Source: DATEGZ01 sp035519535 (lineage in GTDB: Bacteria; Acidobacteriota; Vicinamibacteria; Vicinamibacterales; SCN-69-37). From it: DNA of 64,000 bases. This document shows, piece after piece, positions 20,538-28,518 of the stretch (positions are counted from its first letter, which is position 1; every line of letters starts with the position of its first letter). A program made the position numbers and the translations under genes. The stretch covers positions 1 to 64,000 of the forward strand of contig DATIWF010000015.1 in the NCBI GenBank assembly GCA_035519535.1. Direction: 5' to 3'. The notes under the pieces are model-generated. The model had not been told where the DNA came from. It saw only the letters and a list, made by a program, of their open reading frames with translations, and ran no database searches.

Positions 20538-21574
20538 GGCGTGATCCGTGACCGGAGCTCGGCGCGCCATTCCGGGACGAGGCGCGCGTCCCCGTGAAGG
20601 TAGATCCACCAGGGGTCGACGAGGTCGTCCGGTTGCTGCCGGGCGGCGCGCGCCGCCGCGACGGCTTCGTCCGGACGATGGAGCTTGAAGAGCGTCATGG
20701 CCAGCGCGACGCCGGCGGATTGCGCAAAAGGCCGGGCGTCGAGCGCCGAGCGGTACTCGGGCTCGGCGTCTGCCATCCGATCCAGCGCCTCGAGGATGCG
20801 GCCGCGGAACAGATGCATCCAGTAGGTCAGATCAGGATCGTTCGCGGGGCACGCGCGATCGATCATTTGGAGCGCGTCGTCGTAGCGGCGCAGTTGGAAC
20901 AGGGCCCAGGCGGCGCGCACGCTGGCTTCGTCCGCATTCGCAGGCATGATGCCGGCGGCGGCGTACCGGCGGATGGCGTCGCGCAGACACTCGTCGCGCG
21001 CGGGGGCATCGGGCAGCACGCAGCGTTGCTCCTGCGCGATGGCGCGCTCGAGCACGAAGCGCGGGTCGACGGGAGGCGCCGTCGGCGCCGCGTACCGCTT
21101 CTCGAGCAGATCGAGGTACGCGTCCTGATCGGTCGTGAACATCCGCGCTTCGAGCAGCCCCATCGCCGCTTTATGCCAGGCGGTTTCGAACGCGTCCTCG
21201 TTTCGGTCCCGACCCAGTGGGCGGGGGCGGGTCATGACATACGAGCGGCCGGCGGCCACGGTCGTCACCAGGTGCGGCGACATGTCGATCTCGGCGTCAG
21301 CGAACTCGAGGAGGAACGTCGCCCGCGTGCGGTCCCAGCTCCCGAGCCACTTGCGCAGACTGGCGGCGTCCCTGGGAGGGTTGAGGGCCTGGACGTCGCG
21401 CCCGGTCTGCACCGCGCGCCTGAGGATCCCGTGGTCGCCGGCCGCGTATGCGCGATACAGCCGGTCGAAGGACGGTTTGGCATCGGGTCCTGCCGCCCCG
21501 ATGGTGGCCATCTCGCCGCCGACGGCCATGACCAGCGTGATCACGAGCGACCGGCTGCGTCGGATGAGGTCCAC
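20534..21574 (-). CDS. Secreted TPR-type protein partnered with VWFA copy 1
   Basis: A 346-residue protein with an N-terminal hydrophobic signal (SLVITLVMAVGGEMATIG). Helical repeats follow, such as LFRGRILEALDRMADAEPEY and DARPFAQSAGVALAMTLFKL. The C-terminal motif DPWWIYLHGDARLVPEW is shared with four other proteins here. The N-terminal part (FDRLYRAYAAGDHGILRR, LRKWLGSWDRTRATFLLEF) is also shared with copies 3 and 4. The gene overlaps the VWFA start by 4 nt. No enzymatic motif is seen; a scaffold or partner for the VWFA protein is an inference from the fixed pairing. Confidence 0.8.
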   Translation of the reverse strand: MDLIRRSRSLVITLVMAVGGEMATIGAAGPDAKPSFDRLYRAYAAGDHGILRRAVQTGRDVQALNPPRDAASLRKWLGSWDRTRATFLLEFADAEIDMSPHLVTTVAAGRSYVMTRPRPLGRDRNEDAFETAWHKAAMGLLEARMFTTDQDAYLDLLEKRYAAPTAPPVDPRFVLERAIAQEQRCVLPDAPARDECLRDAIRRYAAAGIMPANADEASVRAAWALFQLRRYDDALQMIDRACPANDPDLTYWMHLFRGRILEALDRMADAEPEYRSALDARPFAQSAGVALAMTLFKLHRPDEAVAAARAARQQPDDLVDPWWIYLHGDARLVPEWRAELRSRITP

Positions 21575-21643
21575 GTGAACAAATACGCGGGACGAGGCCG
21601 GGAGTTGTTGCGGAATTCTGAGGTTGTTCTGAGGTTGTGCCGA

Positions 21644-22591
21644 TCAGCCGCCGCTGTACTCGCGGCGGGCCCGAATTGAGTAGTCGCCAGGCCGGTTCAC
21701 CTTGACGGAGACCTTGTGCAGGCCCGTCGGCGGGACGCCCTGGACCGTGTATTGGAGGATGTAGCTCGCGCGGAAGTCGTCGATGGCCTGTTTGAGGTCC
21801 GCCGGGATGTGATCCCGCTCGAAGACCTCGGACATCTCGCCGCCAGTCACACGCGCGATGTCGCCCATGATTTGCGTGGAAGGCGTGCCGTCCACGAGGT
21901 CTGACTGCTGCGGCGACCAGAATGCTCGAGTATTCGCGTTTGTCTGCAGATTTTCGCACTCAGTCGGGACAGGGTGGACGATGAACAGGTGAAATACGTC
22001 CTCGGATCGCAGCGCGACATCCCGGACCTGGTCGAGGGTGAACGTGCTCGACGTGTCGATCCCGTCGGTCAGGAGCACGACGACTTGCCCGCGATCCGCT
22101 GGCCGTACGCGCATCAGCGTCATCGCCATGGCGTCGTAGAGCGGTGTCAACGGGCCGGCGCGTAAGGTGTCGAGCGGCAGATCGGTATCGCCCGGTAGGA
22201 ACCCGAAGACGTCGACGATCTTGTCGGAAAACGTTACGACCCGCAGGCGATCGTCGGACCTCAGGAGCGCCGCCACTTCGCGAACCTGGCGCTTCAGGTT
22301 TTCGAGCATGCACTCGACACTGCCGCTGAGGTCGAGGACGATGGTCAGGTCGAAGGGCACGGCCTCGCCGGGGATGACCGTGACGGTCTGGCGCACGTCG
22401 TTGTCGGCGACGATGAAGTCCGTGGCGGTGAGGCCGGGCACGGCGAGATTGCCCTGGCGCACGAACGCGGTGACCGTCACGACGTCCGTGCCGGCGCGGA
22501 ACGTCGGCTGCTGCGGCCGCTGCGACGGAGCGGACGCCGCGCCGACGGTGGTGGCGAGGGCGACGATCAAGAGCGCACAGAAGCGCGTCAT
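21644..22591 (-). CDS. Secreted VWFA-domain protein (Acidobacteria-type), copy 2
   Basis: A 315-residue protein from the ATG at 22591, with signal peptide MTRFCALLIVALATTVGAAS. The VWFA domain has MIDAS LDLSGSVE and the loop LLTDGIDTSS. The conserved tail IDDFRASYILQYTVQG and KVSVKVNRPGDYSIRARREY is present. An insert rich in Asn/Thr/Gln (residues about 210-240) distinguishes it from copies 1 and 3. The start codon overlaps the TPR gene stop in an ATGA. It is followed 70 nt later by the next TPR gene on the same strand. Confidence 0.9.
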   Translation of the reverse strand: MTRFCALLIVALATTVGAASAPSQRPQQPTFRAGTDVVTVTAFVRQGNLAVPGLTATDFIVADNDVRQTVTVIPGEAVPFDLTIVLDLSGSVECMLENLKRQVREVAALLRSDDRLRVVTFSDKIVDVFGFLPGDTDLPLDTLRAGPLTPLYDAMAMTLMRVRPADRGQVVVLLTDGIDTSSTFTLDQVRDVALRSEDVFHLFIVHPVPTECENLQTNANTRAFWSPQQSDLVDGTPSTQIMGDIARVTGGEMSEVFERDHIPADLKQAIDDFRASYILQYTVQGVPPTGLHKVSVKVNRPGDYSIRARREYSGG

Positions 22592-23589
22592 CGGATCGCC
22601 TCGCGGAGTTGTTTGATCAGCGCGGGGAACCGGTGGAAGTCGCCGTATCCGTACAGGCGCCACGGATCATCGATCTCCCGGCTGCCTACCAGACTGCGAT
22701 CCGTGACCGCGTCGGCCTGGGCGCGCTTGCCTTCGATCAGGAGCCGGCGCGCGAGCCAGAGCGCGCCGGTGCTGGCGGCGGGGACGGCATCGACCGCGCG
22801 CTGGTATTCCGCGGTCGACTCCGCCTCACGGTCCATGCGCGCGAGCGTCCACCCGCGAAACAAATGCACTAGGTAGAGCACATCGGGATCGGTGGTCGTC
22901 GACTCCGTATGGGCGAGGCGGGTGAGCGCGCTTTCGGACCGGTCTGCGATGAGGTCGTAGTAGCCCAGTCGCAGATCGGCTTCGCCGGCGACTGTGGCGT
23001 CAGGACTCGCCAGCGCCTTTGTGTACGCGCCGATGATGTTGCTGCCCGTGTCGCCGACGCCTCCCGGCTTTCCGCGGGATGGCGGCGGGAACCCGGCGCC
23101 CTTGAGTGATTCGAGCAGCCAGGCGTCAGCGAGAAGGATTCGCGGCTCCTTCGGGAATCTGTTCTTGATCCGTCTCAGCCGCGGCTCCAGTTGCTGCTCG
23201 TCAAACGCGCCTTCGAACAGCGCGATCGCCGCGAGGTGCCAGAGGCGTTCGGCCGGAAGCGGCGGATCCTGCTTATTCAGCTGCGACCAGCCCCAGTCGA
23301 TGAGCTCGACCGAGTTGGCCCACTCGTAGTCGAGGCCCGCACGCGCGGTTTCGAGCGCGAAGGCGGCGGCGACCAGCCGTCGCCGCGGCACATCGCGAGG
23401 GCCGGCCTCGGCGATCCAGGCCTCGCCGCCGCTGTGGAGCGCGTCCTTTACGCTCTCGATGTGGATCACGCCGCCGAACGCCGCGGGCGCCAGCGGGTTG
23501 CCGTGCTCGTACTGATCGAGGAGCTCCATCGCCGTGAGGGCGAAACCCTGGGCGGCGGGGTGCTGAACAAGCAGGAGGGCGGCGAGCAC
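22588..23589 (-). CDS. Secreted TPR-type protein partnered with VWFA copy 2 (start uncertain)
   Basis: About 333 residues if the GTG at 23589 is used. The region just upstream is a tRNA-Leu 3' fragment, so the longer ATG frame to 23790 cannot be the true gene. The signal-like stretch VLAALLLVQHPAAQG precedes LTAMELLDQYEHG. It keeps the family features LVHLFRGWTLARMDREAEST and the C-terminal DPWRLYGYGDFHRFP, though the second Trp of DPWW is Arg here. It overlaps VWFA copy 2 by ATGA. It is the most divergent of the five TPR partners together with copy 5. Confidence 0.72.
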   Translation of the reverse strand: MLAALLLVQHPAAQGFALTAMELLDQYEHGNPLAPAAFGGVIHIESVKDALHSGGEAWIAEAGPRDVPRRRLVAAAFALETARAGLDYEWANSVELIDWGWSQLNKQDPPLPAERLWHLAAIALFEGAFDEQQLEPRLRRIKNRFPKEPRILLADAWLLESLKGAGFPPPSRGKPGGVGDTGSNIIGAYTKALASPDATVAGEADLRLGYYDLIADRSESALTRLAHTESTTTDPDVLYLVHLFRGWTLARMDREAESTAEYQRAVDAVPAASTGALWLARRLLIEGKRAQADAVTDRSLVGSREIDDPWRLYGYGDFHRFPALIKQLREAIR

Positions 23590-23640
23590 GGTGAGAGGGG
23601 CCAGCCTTCGCTGACCGCTCGTTCCGCGAGCAGGGGAGGT

Positions 23641-23695
23641 TGGTGCGAAAGGGGGGAGTCGAACCCCCAAGGCCTTTCGGCCACCGGATCCTAAG
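23641..23695 (-). repeat. tRNA-Leu 3'-half duplicate (att-like fragment)
   Basis: These 55 nt match the intact tRNA-Leu at 24752-24806 with one mismatch (T for G in the variable region). They run from the encoded CCA end back to the anticodon loop, then diverge abruptly. A duplicate 3' tRNA end in direct orientation at the far side of a short segment is the mark left by site-specific integration into a tRNA gene. Confidence 0.85.
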
Positions 23696-23696
23696 C

Positions 23697-24014
23697 TCAA
23701 ACCGCGCACTCGCGGATCAGGCCGACTTCGCGCGTTCCCGCCGGAATCCGCCAGAGACGGTCCGCAGGATCGTGGCCGGTCGTTGCCCATCGCGGCCCAT
23801 CGTAGCGCCGTTTCGCGCTGAAAGAGTCACTTGTGACTTTCCTCCGCCGAGCAGCCCGGCCAGCGTCTCGGCCTCCTGCGCGTTGCCGTGCGGCAGGAAA
23901 TGCACGTACGTAGCCATCGTCCTCACCGAAGTAGCCGGGGAGGTAGGACTTGAGGAAGAGGCCGCCGATCACTCCGGCCAAGCCTGCCGCGATCAAGGTG
24001 ATCGTGTCAGCCAT
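23697..24014 (-). CDS. Hypothetical protein with one N-terminal membrane helix
   Basis: A 105-codon frame starting MADTITLIAAGLAGVIGGLF, a clear membrane helix or signal anchor. The C-terminal two thirds is basic and low in recognisable structure, and its stop lies at the tRNA fragment border. An alternative frame (23717-23926) reads MATYVHFLPHGNAQEAETLA, so a frameshift may have joined two pieces. No family is recognised. The ribosome site is weak. It lies inside the tRNA-bounded segment. Confidence 0.35.
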   Translation of the reverse strand: MADTITLIAAGLAGVIGGLFLKSYLPGYFGEDDGYVRAFPAARQRAGGRDAGRAARRRKVTSDSFSAKRRYDGPRWATTGHDPADRLWRIPAGTREVGLIRECAV

Positions 24015-24050
24015 CAAAGGCACTCGGGTGATCCGGTCTCGTGCATGCAC

Positions 24051-24254
24051 TCAGTCCCTTTTTTGGCCAGGTCCTTTGTAGAACATCAGGACACTTGCCA
24101 CGGCGAACACGGCAATGCCAGCCACGATCACCATGAAACGCAAACCTAGGTCGTCGATGAGAAGCGGAAGTCGTCTCCCGAAGACGATCAGCGCGAACGT
24201 GATTGCTGCCCCGAGAAACGCCCAGCGGTCGCCCCGAAATCCTCCAAACGGCAC
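24051..24254 (-). CDS. Small two-helix membrane protein, unknown
   Basis: A 67-residue protein from GTG 24254 with a good ribosome site (GGGAGG seven nt upstream). Two hydrophobic segments, WAFLGAAITFALIVFG and FMVIVAGIAVFAVASVLMF, are separated by a short Asp-containing loop. No family is recognised. It lies in the tRNA-bounded insertion remnant, so it may be a cargo gene of that element. Confidence 0.55.
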   Translation of the reverse strand: MPFGGFRGDRWAFLGAAITFALIVFGRRLPLLIDDLGLRFMVIVAGIAVFAVASVLMFYKGPGQKRD

Positions 24255-24353
24255 CTGAGCCTCCCGGGACCTAGCGCTCGGCGGCGACTGCGCCGACGAC
24301 TACCGGTGCTGCGCCCCACGCTCTCGCAACGTCAAACGGCTGCGCGTTGTGGG

Positions 24354-24617
24354 CTACCTTGAACCCGCCGATTTGTACAGGCCCAACTCGGCGTCCTTTC
24401 GGGCAAGCAATCGGGTGAATCCCATTCGTTCCCAGTAGAGAAGCCCGAACACAAAGAGGATTAGCAGCCCTTGCCGTGAGACCGGATCTCCAGAGTTGAC
24501 CATGATAGCGACTGCGGCAATTAGGGGCAGCAGGGAGGTGGGAGTCCGTGCTTGAAAACGTGCCCAGCGTTCCGCAAGCGTTAGCTTCCCTGGGATCTCA
24601 GCCGGTTGCGTCGTCAT
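24354..24617 (-). CDS. Small membrane protein, unknown
   Basis: An 87-residue protein with a strong ribosome site (AGGAGGCGAT directly before ATG 24617). A soluble N-terminus (LTLAERWARFQARTPTS) is followed by two hydrophobic stretches (LLPLIAAVAIMVNSG, GLLILFVFGLLYWERMG) and a short charged tail. No family is recognised. It is the best-supported gene in the tRNA-bounded segment. Confidence 0.6.
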   Translation of the reverse strand: MTTQPAEIPGKLTLAERWARFQARTPTSLLPLIAAVAIMVNSGDPVSRQGLLILFVFGLLYWERMGFTRLLARKDAELGLYKSAGSR

Positions 24618-24751
24618 ATCGCCTCCTGCCCGATCTTGTCTTCAGCATCAGAGGCTACGCCTCGGGACGATGCCGGGCAAGCCAGCCTGCTAGAAAGTCA
24701 CAACAAAAGGCACAACGGGGATGAGCCGACTTGGCCGATCCCGTAAGTCTG

Positions 24752-24838
24752 TGGTGCGAAAGGGGGGAGTCGAACCCCCAAGGCCTTGCGGCCACCGGAT
24801 CCTAAGTCCGGCGCGTCTGCCAGTTCCGCCACTTTCGC
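24752..24838 (-). tRNA. tRNA-Leu (anticodon UAG)
   Basis: An 87-nt cloverleaf with a 7-bp acceptor stem GCGAAAG/CTTTCGC, class II variable arm (GGTGGCCGCAAGGCC region) and encoded CCA. The anticodon stem CCGGA/TCCGG encloses the loop CTTAGGA, giving UAG. A TATACT -10-like box lies eight nt upstream of the 5' end and directly abuts a 117-nt hairpin element. The 3' half is duplicated at 23641-23695. Confidence 0.96.
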
Positions 24839-24852
24839 CCTTGTCGAGTATA

Positions 24853-24969
24853 GGGGACGGGGCTTTTTTCCACAGCTTCCGCCCCTAAGGTGCCGGAGGT
24901 CGCCGGGTCGGCACGCCTGCGACCTCCGGCACCCGGGGGACGGAAGCTGTGGAAAAAAGCCCCGTCCCC
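24853..24969. repeat. 117-nt long hairpin (REP/MITE-like palindrome)
   Basis: Arms 24853-24881 and 24941-24969 are perfect 29-nt inverted repeats starting GGGGACGGGGC. An inner pair, 24889-24902 and 24920-24933, adds 14 perfect base pairs, with CCCC/GGGG pairing between. It sits between tRNA-Leu and VWFA copy 3 and supplies the last codons of the latter. The structure is typical of a REPIN or a non-autonomous element; a terminator role alone would not need such length. Confidence 0.85.
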
Positions 24970-25832
24970 ATGTACCCCTGGCGCGCGCGCACGGTGTACT
25001 TCGTCGAGCCGCGCACGGCAATGGCGACATGGTGCCAGCCCTCGCGTTTCACGCCGGTCGCCGTGTAGACGACGACGTAGCTGCGGCGGAACTCGTCGAG
25101 CGCGTTGAGAAACGCCGGCGCCACGTCGCGGTCGGCGGTGATGATGCGGCCGCCGGTCGTGCTCGCCAGCAGGCCCAGCCGATCCTTCGTCATTTTCTCC
25201 TTCTCGACGGTCGGCCGCGGCATCTGCGCTGCCGGGCTGATCGCGTACACGACCGCGTCCGTGCGCTTCGCCATGTCGGCGAGCATGCCCTGATCGAACA
25301 GGCTGGCATTGTCGATGCCGTCGCTCATGACAATCGTGAGCTGCCGCCGGCCCGGCACGGGCGCGGTGATGAGCGCCAGACTGACGGCGTCAAAGAACGA
25401 CGTCGCGTTTGGCTCCGCGCGGTGCAGATCGATCTTGACCGGCGGATGCTGCTGCGCCGCCACCTCGACCACGCGCGCCGAAAACGCAATGATGTCGCAG
25501 CGGTCGTCCGATTGCAGCGCGCCCGCGACCTGCGTCATGGCCCGCAGGTAACCCTGCAGCTGATCCTCCGAGATGCTGCCGCTCGTGTCGAACACGAGCC
25601 GCAGGTCGATCGGCAACCGGCCGTAGGTGACGTCCGTGACCACCTGCGGCACGCCGTTGTCGCGCACCTCGAAGTCCGAGGGCTTCAGCCCCAGCACCGG
25701 GGTGCGGCCGTCCTGGACAGTGACGTCTAGCGCGACGACATCCGTGCCGCCGCGGAAGACCGGCGCTTGCTGCTGCGCCAGCACGATCGCCATCGGGCCA
25801 ATCAGCATGCCGACGAGTACGCGTCGCATCAT
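24885..25832 (-). CDS. Secreted VWFA-domain protein (Acidobacteria-type), copy 3
   Basis: A 315-residue protein from ATG 25832 (MMRRVLVGMLIGPMAIVLAQ, signal peptide). MIDAS is in LVFDTSGSIS and the second loop is VMSDGIDNAS. The conserved tail GWHHVAIAVRGSTKYTVRAR is present. Other copies stop just after the GY-G that follows, whereas this one runs on for about 27 residues (TGLFSTASVPRVPEVAGV and beyond) read from the long hairpin. So the native stop seems to have been lost to an insertion. It is close in sequence to copy 1. ATGA overlap with the TPR gene upstream. Confidence 0.9.
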   Translation of the reverse strand: MMRRVLVGMLIGPMAIVLAQQQAPVFRGGTDVVALDVTVQDGRTPVLGLKPSDFEVRDNGVPQVVTDVTYGRLPIDLRLVFDTSGSISEDQLQGYLRAMTQVAGALQSDDRCDIIAFSARVVEVAAQQHPPVKIDLHRAEPNATSFFDAVSLALITAPVPGRRQLTIVMSDGIDNASLFDQGMLADMAKRTDAVVYAISPAAQMPRPTVEKEKMTKDRLGLLASTTGGRIITADRDVAPAFLNALDEFRRSYVVVYTATGVKREGWHHVAIAVRGSTKYTVRARQGYMGTGLFSTASVPRVPEVAGVPTRRPPAP

Positions 25833-26986
25833 TGGGGCAGCACCATTTTGCGAAGATCCTCGAGCCATTTCGTGACGAAGCGCGCATCGGCTCCGAGGTA
25901 CGTCCACCATGGATCGACGGCATCGGATGGCAAACGGGGAATCGCGCCCGCAACCTCGCGCGCCGTCTCGATCTGCTTCAACCTGAACAGCGTCAGCGCC
26001 AGTCCGATGTTCGCCGATTGCGCCGACGGGCGCGCGGTGATCGCGGCGCGGTACGCGGCCTCAGCGTCCTGGTCGCGATTGGCCGCATTGAGGAGCCGCC
26101 CGCGAAACAAGTTCATCCAGTACGTCAGCTCCTGATCGTCGGTCGGTCCGGCGCGCTCGATGGTCTTGAGCCCGTCCGCCACCTGACCGAGCTGAAACTG
26201 CAGCCATGCCATGCGCGTGTACGCCTCACTCGCGACTGCAGGGGCCGCCGAAGCCGTCGCGAACCGCCGTACGGCCTCCGAGAGACACTCCTTGTGCGTC
26301 TTTGCGCGGGGCGCGCCCGCGACCGCCGAGGGCGTGGACACTGGCGCCTGCGAGATGACGCTCGTGCCCGACACCGCCGGGGCGGGCTGGTAGATCTGCG
26401 ACACCGCGTCCGTCGTGTTCCAGCACGCCTGCTCCATCGCGACAGCCCGCGCCAGCACGAATCGCGGGTCGAGCCAGACCTGCGGCGCGTCCCGGCGCGG
26501 CGCGTAGCGGCGCTGCAGCGTGTCGAGGTACAGCTCCTCCGTCGAGAACTCCATCGTCCCTTCGAGCACGCCGAGTGCGGCCTTGTGCCAGACGAGCTCG
26601 AACGCATCGTCGCCGGGCGATGCGCCGAGCGGCACGGGCCGCGTCGTCACGTAGAGCCGGCCCTCTCCGATGGTGACGAGCGCGGCTCTCGAGGACAGGT
26701 CGCTCATCATCGCGGCCAGTTCGATGATGTACGCGGCTTTGGCCCGGCTCCACGTGCCAAGCCACTTCCGCAGGACGAGGGGCGCGGGCGGGTTGAGTGC
26801 GTTGAGATCCGAGATGGTGCGGATCTTCCGCGCGACGACCGTGAAGTCGCCCGAGGCGTACTGCTGATACAGCTGATCGAAAGGTGTGCCGGCGACGGTG
26901 TCCTGCGCGCGCGGCGCCGCGGGAAGCGCGAGCCACGCGAGGGCGGCGATTGCTGCTGCCCACTGCTGAGGTCGACACCGACTCAT
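25829..26986 (-). CDS. Secreted TPR-type protein partnered with VWFA copy 3
   Basis: A 385-residue protein starting MSRCRPQQWAAAIAALAWLA (signal peptide to about residue 30). It shares FDQLYQQYASGDFTVVARKI, LRKWLGTWSRAKAAYIIEL, LYLDTLQRRYAP, LTYWMNLFRGRLLNAANRDQ and the C-terminal DPWWTYLGADARFVTKW with its paralogues. A Ser/Ala/Pro-rich insert (around residues 205-240) is unique to this copy. It overlaps both neighbours by ATGA: the TPR gene before it and the VWFA gene after it, giving a three-gene operon. Confidence 0.82.
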   Translation of the reverse strand: MSRCRPQQWAAAIAALAWLALPAAPRAQDTVAGTPFDQLYQQYASGDFTVVARKIRTISDLNALNPPAPLVLRKWLGTWSRAKAAYIIELAAMMSDLSSRAALVTIGEGRLYVTTRPVPLGASPGDDAFELVWHKAALGVLEGTMEFSTEELYLDTLQRRYAPRRDAPQVWLDPRFVLARAVAMEQACWNTTDAVSQIYQPAPAVSGTSVISQAPVSTPSAVAGAPRAKTHKECLSEAVRRFATASAAPAVASEAYTRMAWLQFQLGQVADGLKTIERAGPTDDQELTYWMNLFRGRLLNAANRDQDAEAAYRAAITARPSAQSANIGLALTLFRLKQIETAREVAGAIPRLPSDAVDPWWTYLGADARFVTKWLEDLRKMVLPQ

Positions 26987-28062
26987 TGCCGCGTCAGCCC
27001 CATCCGCAGTTCCGCGCGCCAGCGAGGATAGAAGCGCGCGTCGCCTCCAAGGTACGTCCACCACGGGTCGGAGGTCTCGGGCGGCTGGCGTTTCGCCACG
27101 CCCGCGACCTGCTTCGCGTCGTCGACGCGCCCCTGTTTGTATAACGTGAGCGCGAGCCCGATGGTCGCCGACTGGGCAGACGGCCGCGCCTCGAGCGCTG
27201 CGCGAAACGCCGTTTCGGCGTCCGGACGGTTGAGCGCGTCGAGGATCCGTCCGCGGAACAACTGCGTCCAGTAGGTCAGGTCGCTATCCGTCGTCTGACC
27301 GGCCTGCTCGATCGTTCCGAGCGCGTCCTCCAGCGCGCCGAGCTGGAACTGCGCCCAGGCCATACGCGTCCGTGCTTCGACGGCGACTGGGGAGACAGCC
27401 GCGGCCGCCGTGAATCGGCGGATCGCCTCTTTGAGGCAATCGGCCCTCGAGACCTCCGTCGTCGAGAAATCCGCCGGGTTGGGATCGGGGGCGTCGCGGT
27501 TGAGCCAGCAACGCTGTTCCTGCGCGATGCCACGGTCCAGCACGAAGCGCGGGTCGAGTGGCGAATGCGGCTCCACTGGGGTCGAGGCATATCGCCGCTG
27601 GAGGGTGTCGAGGTACACGTTCTCCGCGCTGCAGAGCATCTGCTCGGCGAGCAGAGCAACCGCCGTGTGATGCCAGGCCAGCTCGAACGCATCGTCGGCC
27701 GAATTCTGCCCGAGTGGCGTCGGCCGGCTGATCACGTACAGCCGTCCAGCGGAGATCAGTGCCAGGGAATGCCAGGCGGCGCTGAGCCTCTCGGCGTCCG
27801 CGAGCTCCAGGACGAACGCCGCCTTCGTGGGATTCCATTTTCCCAGCCACTTGCCGAGGCGGGCATCGGTTGCCGGCGGCTGCAGGGCCTGAAAGTCACG
27901 TCCCGATTGAATCCGGCGCGCGACGACGCCGTAGTCGCCGGCAGCATATTCGCGGTAGAGCGCGTTGAAGGCCGCGAGGGGGTCCGGGCCCTGCGCACGA
28001 ACGAAAACCGCCGCGGCGACGCCGAGGATCGGCACCGCCGCCAGCCACCGCCGGCCGTGCAG
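26983..28062 (-). CDS. Secreted TPR-type protein, fourth copy, first gene of a three-gene operon (start uncertain)
   Basis: About 359 residues. The coding signal begins near the signal peptide HGRRWLAAVPILGVAAAVFV, but no ATG is in frame there. CTG 28062 or GTG 28035 are the candidates, and a much longer ATG frame overlaps the divergent padR gene and looks non-coding. Shared features are FNALYREYAAGDYGVVARRI, LGKWLGKWNPTKAAFVLEL, VYLDTLQRRYAS and DPWWTYLGGDARFYPRW. It is closest to the next gene, so the pair looks like a local duplication. There is no VWFA gene between them. Confidence 0.75.
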   Translation of the reverse strand: MHGRRWLAAVPILGVAAAVFVRAQGPDPLAAFNALYREYAAGDYGVVARRIQSGRDFQALQPPATDARLGKWLGKWNPTKAAFVLELADAERLSAAWHSLALISAGRLYVISRPTPLGQNSADDAFELAWHHTAVALLAEQMLCSAENVYLDTLQRRYASTPVEPHSPLDPRFVLDRGIAQEQRCWLNRDAPDPNPADFSTTEVSRADCLKEAIRRFTAAAAVSPVAVEARTRMAWAQFQLGALEDALGTIEQAGQTTDSDLTYWTQLFRGRILDALNRPDAETAFRAALEARPSAQSATIGLALTLYKQGRVDDAKQVAGVAKRQPPETSDPWWTYLGGDARFYPRWRAELRMGLTRQ

Positions 28063-28167
28063 GGAACGTGGACGCGTGCCGCCTACCGTAGCACGGCCGG
28101 GGTGTGGCGCGGTCCCGGATCGCGCCGGTCCCTGAACCGCCGCGCGGCCGGCGTCGTCTAACGGCTC

Positions 28168-28182
28168 GTGATATAACGTCAC
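28168..28182 (+). promoter_or_regulatory. Dyad GTGATATAACGTCAC upstream of padR (putative PadR operator/-10)
   Basis: GTGA and TCAC are arranged symmetrically around TATAACG, which contains a TATAAC -10-like hexamer. The site ends 3 nt before the padR ATG at 28186. PadR proteins often autorepress from such dyads, and the same region serves the divergent TPR operon. Operator function is inference. Confidence 0.45.
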
Positions 28183-28185
28183 ATT

Positions 28186-28518
28186 ATGTCGAAGGCGCTC
28201 CCGGACATCACGCATCTTCAGTTCCTCGTCCTCGCGGCCCTGTCCGACGGCGACCACGTCGGCCGGGAGCTGCGCAGCCTGCTCGCCGCGCACGGCGTGC
28301 GCAGCAGCGCGCCGGCGTTCTACCAGATGATGGGACGGCTCGAAGACGCGAGCCTCGTCGACGGCGAGTACGACCAGCGGGTCGTCGGCGGCCAGCACGT
28401 GAAGGAGCGCCGGTACCGGCTGACCAAAGCCGGCGCGCGCGCCGTGGCGGAGACGCAGAGCTTCTATCTCGATCGACTTGCGGCCCGCCGGGCGGTGAGG
28501 AAGGGATCCCATGCGTGA
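28186..28518 (+). CDS. PadR-family transcriptional regulator (second)
   Basis: A 110-residue PadR-like winged helix: LQFLVLAALSDGDHVGRELR, APAFYQMMGRLEDASLVDGE, then the wing HVKERRYRLTKAGARAV. It belongs to a different subgroup from the PadR at 2694, lacking the RHGYEIS-type helix. It overlaps the downstream ADOP gene by 8 nt, indicating translational coupling, and should regulate that permease. Confidence 0.9.
   Translation: MSKALPDITHLQFLVLAALSDGDHVGRELRSLLAAHGVRSSAPAFYQMMGRLEDASLVDGEYDQRVVGGQHVKERRYRLTKAGARAVAETQSFYLDRLAARRAVRKGSHA

Larger units (their letters stand above)
23696..24751. mobile_element. Remnant of a tRNA-Leu-integrated element, no integrase
   Basis: About 1.06 kb lies between the intact tRNA-Leu and its 3'-half duplicate. 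By eye it is less GC-rich than its surroundings and carries only three short minus-strand reading frames. The arrangement (intact tRNA, insert, 3' fragment, chromosome) fits an integrated island reduced by deletion, or a tiny satellite. No integrase, transposase or replication gene is present. Confidence 0.6.

Noticed and set aside
23640..23790. N-terminal extension of TPR copy 2 with LGSGGRKALGVRLPPFAP
   Set aside because: This peptide is a known artefact of translating tRNA-Leu DNA; the sequence is the tRNA fragment.
24255..24353. Possible integron attC site between the two small membrane genes
   Set aside because: It begins right after a stop with GCCCACAAC and can partly fold, but there is no GTTRRRY core partner and no integron integrase in the window.
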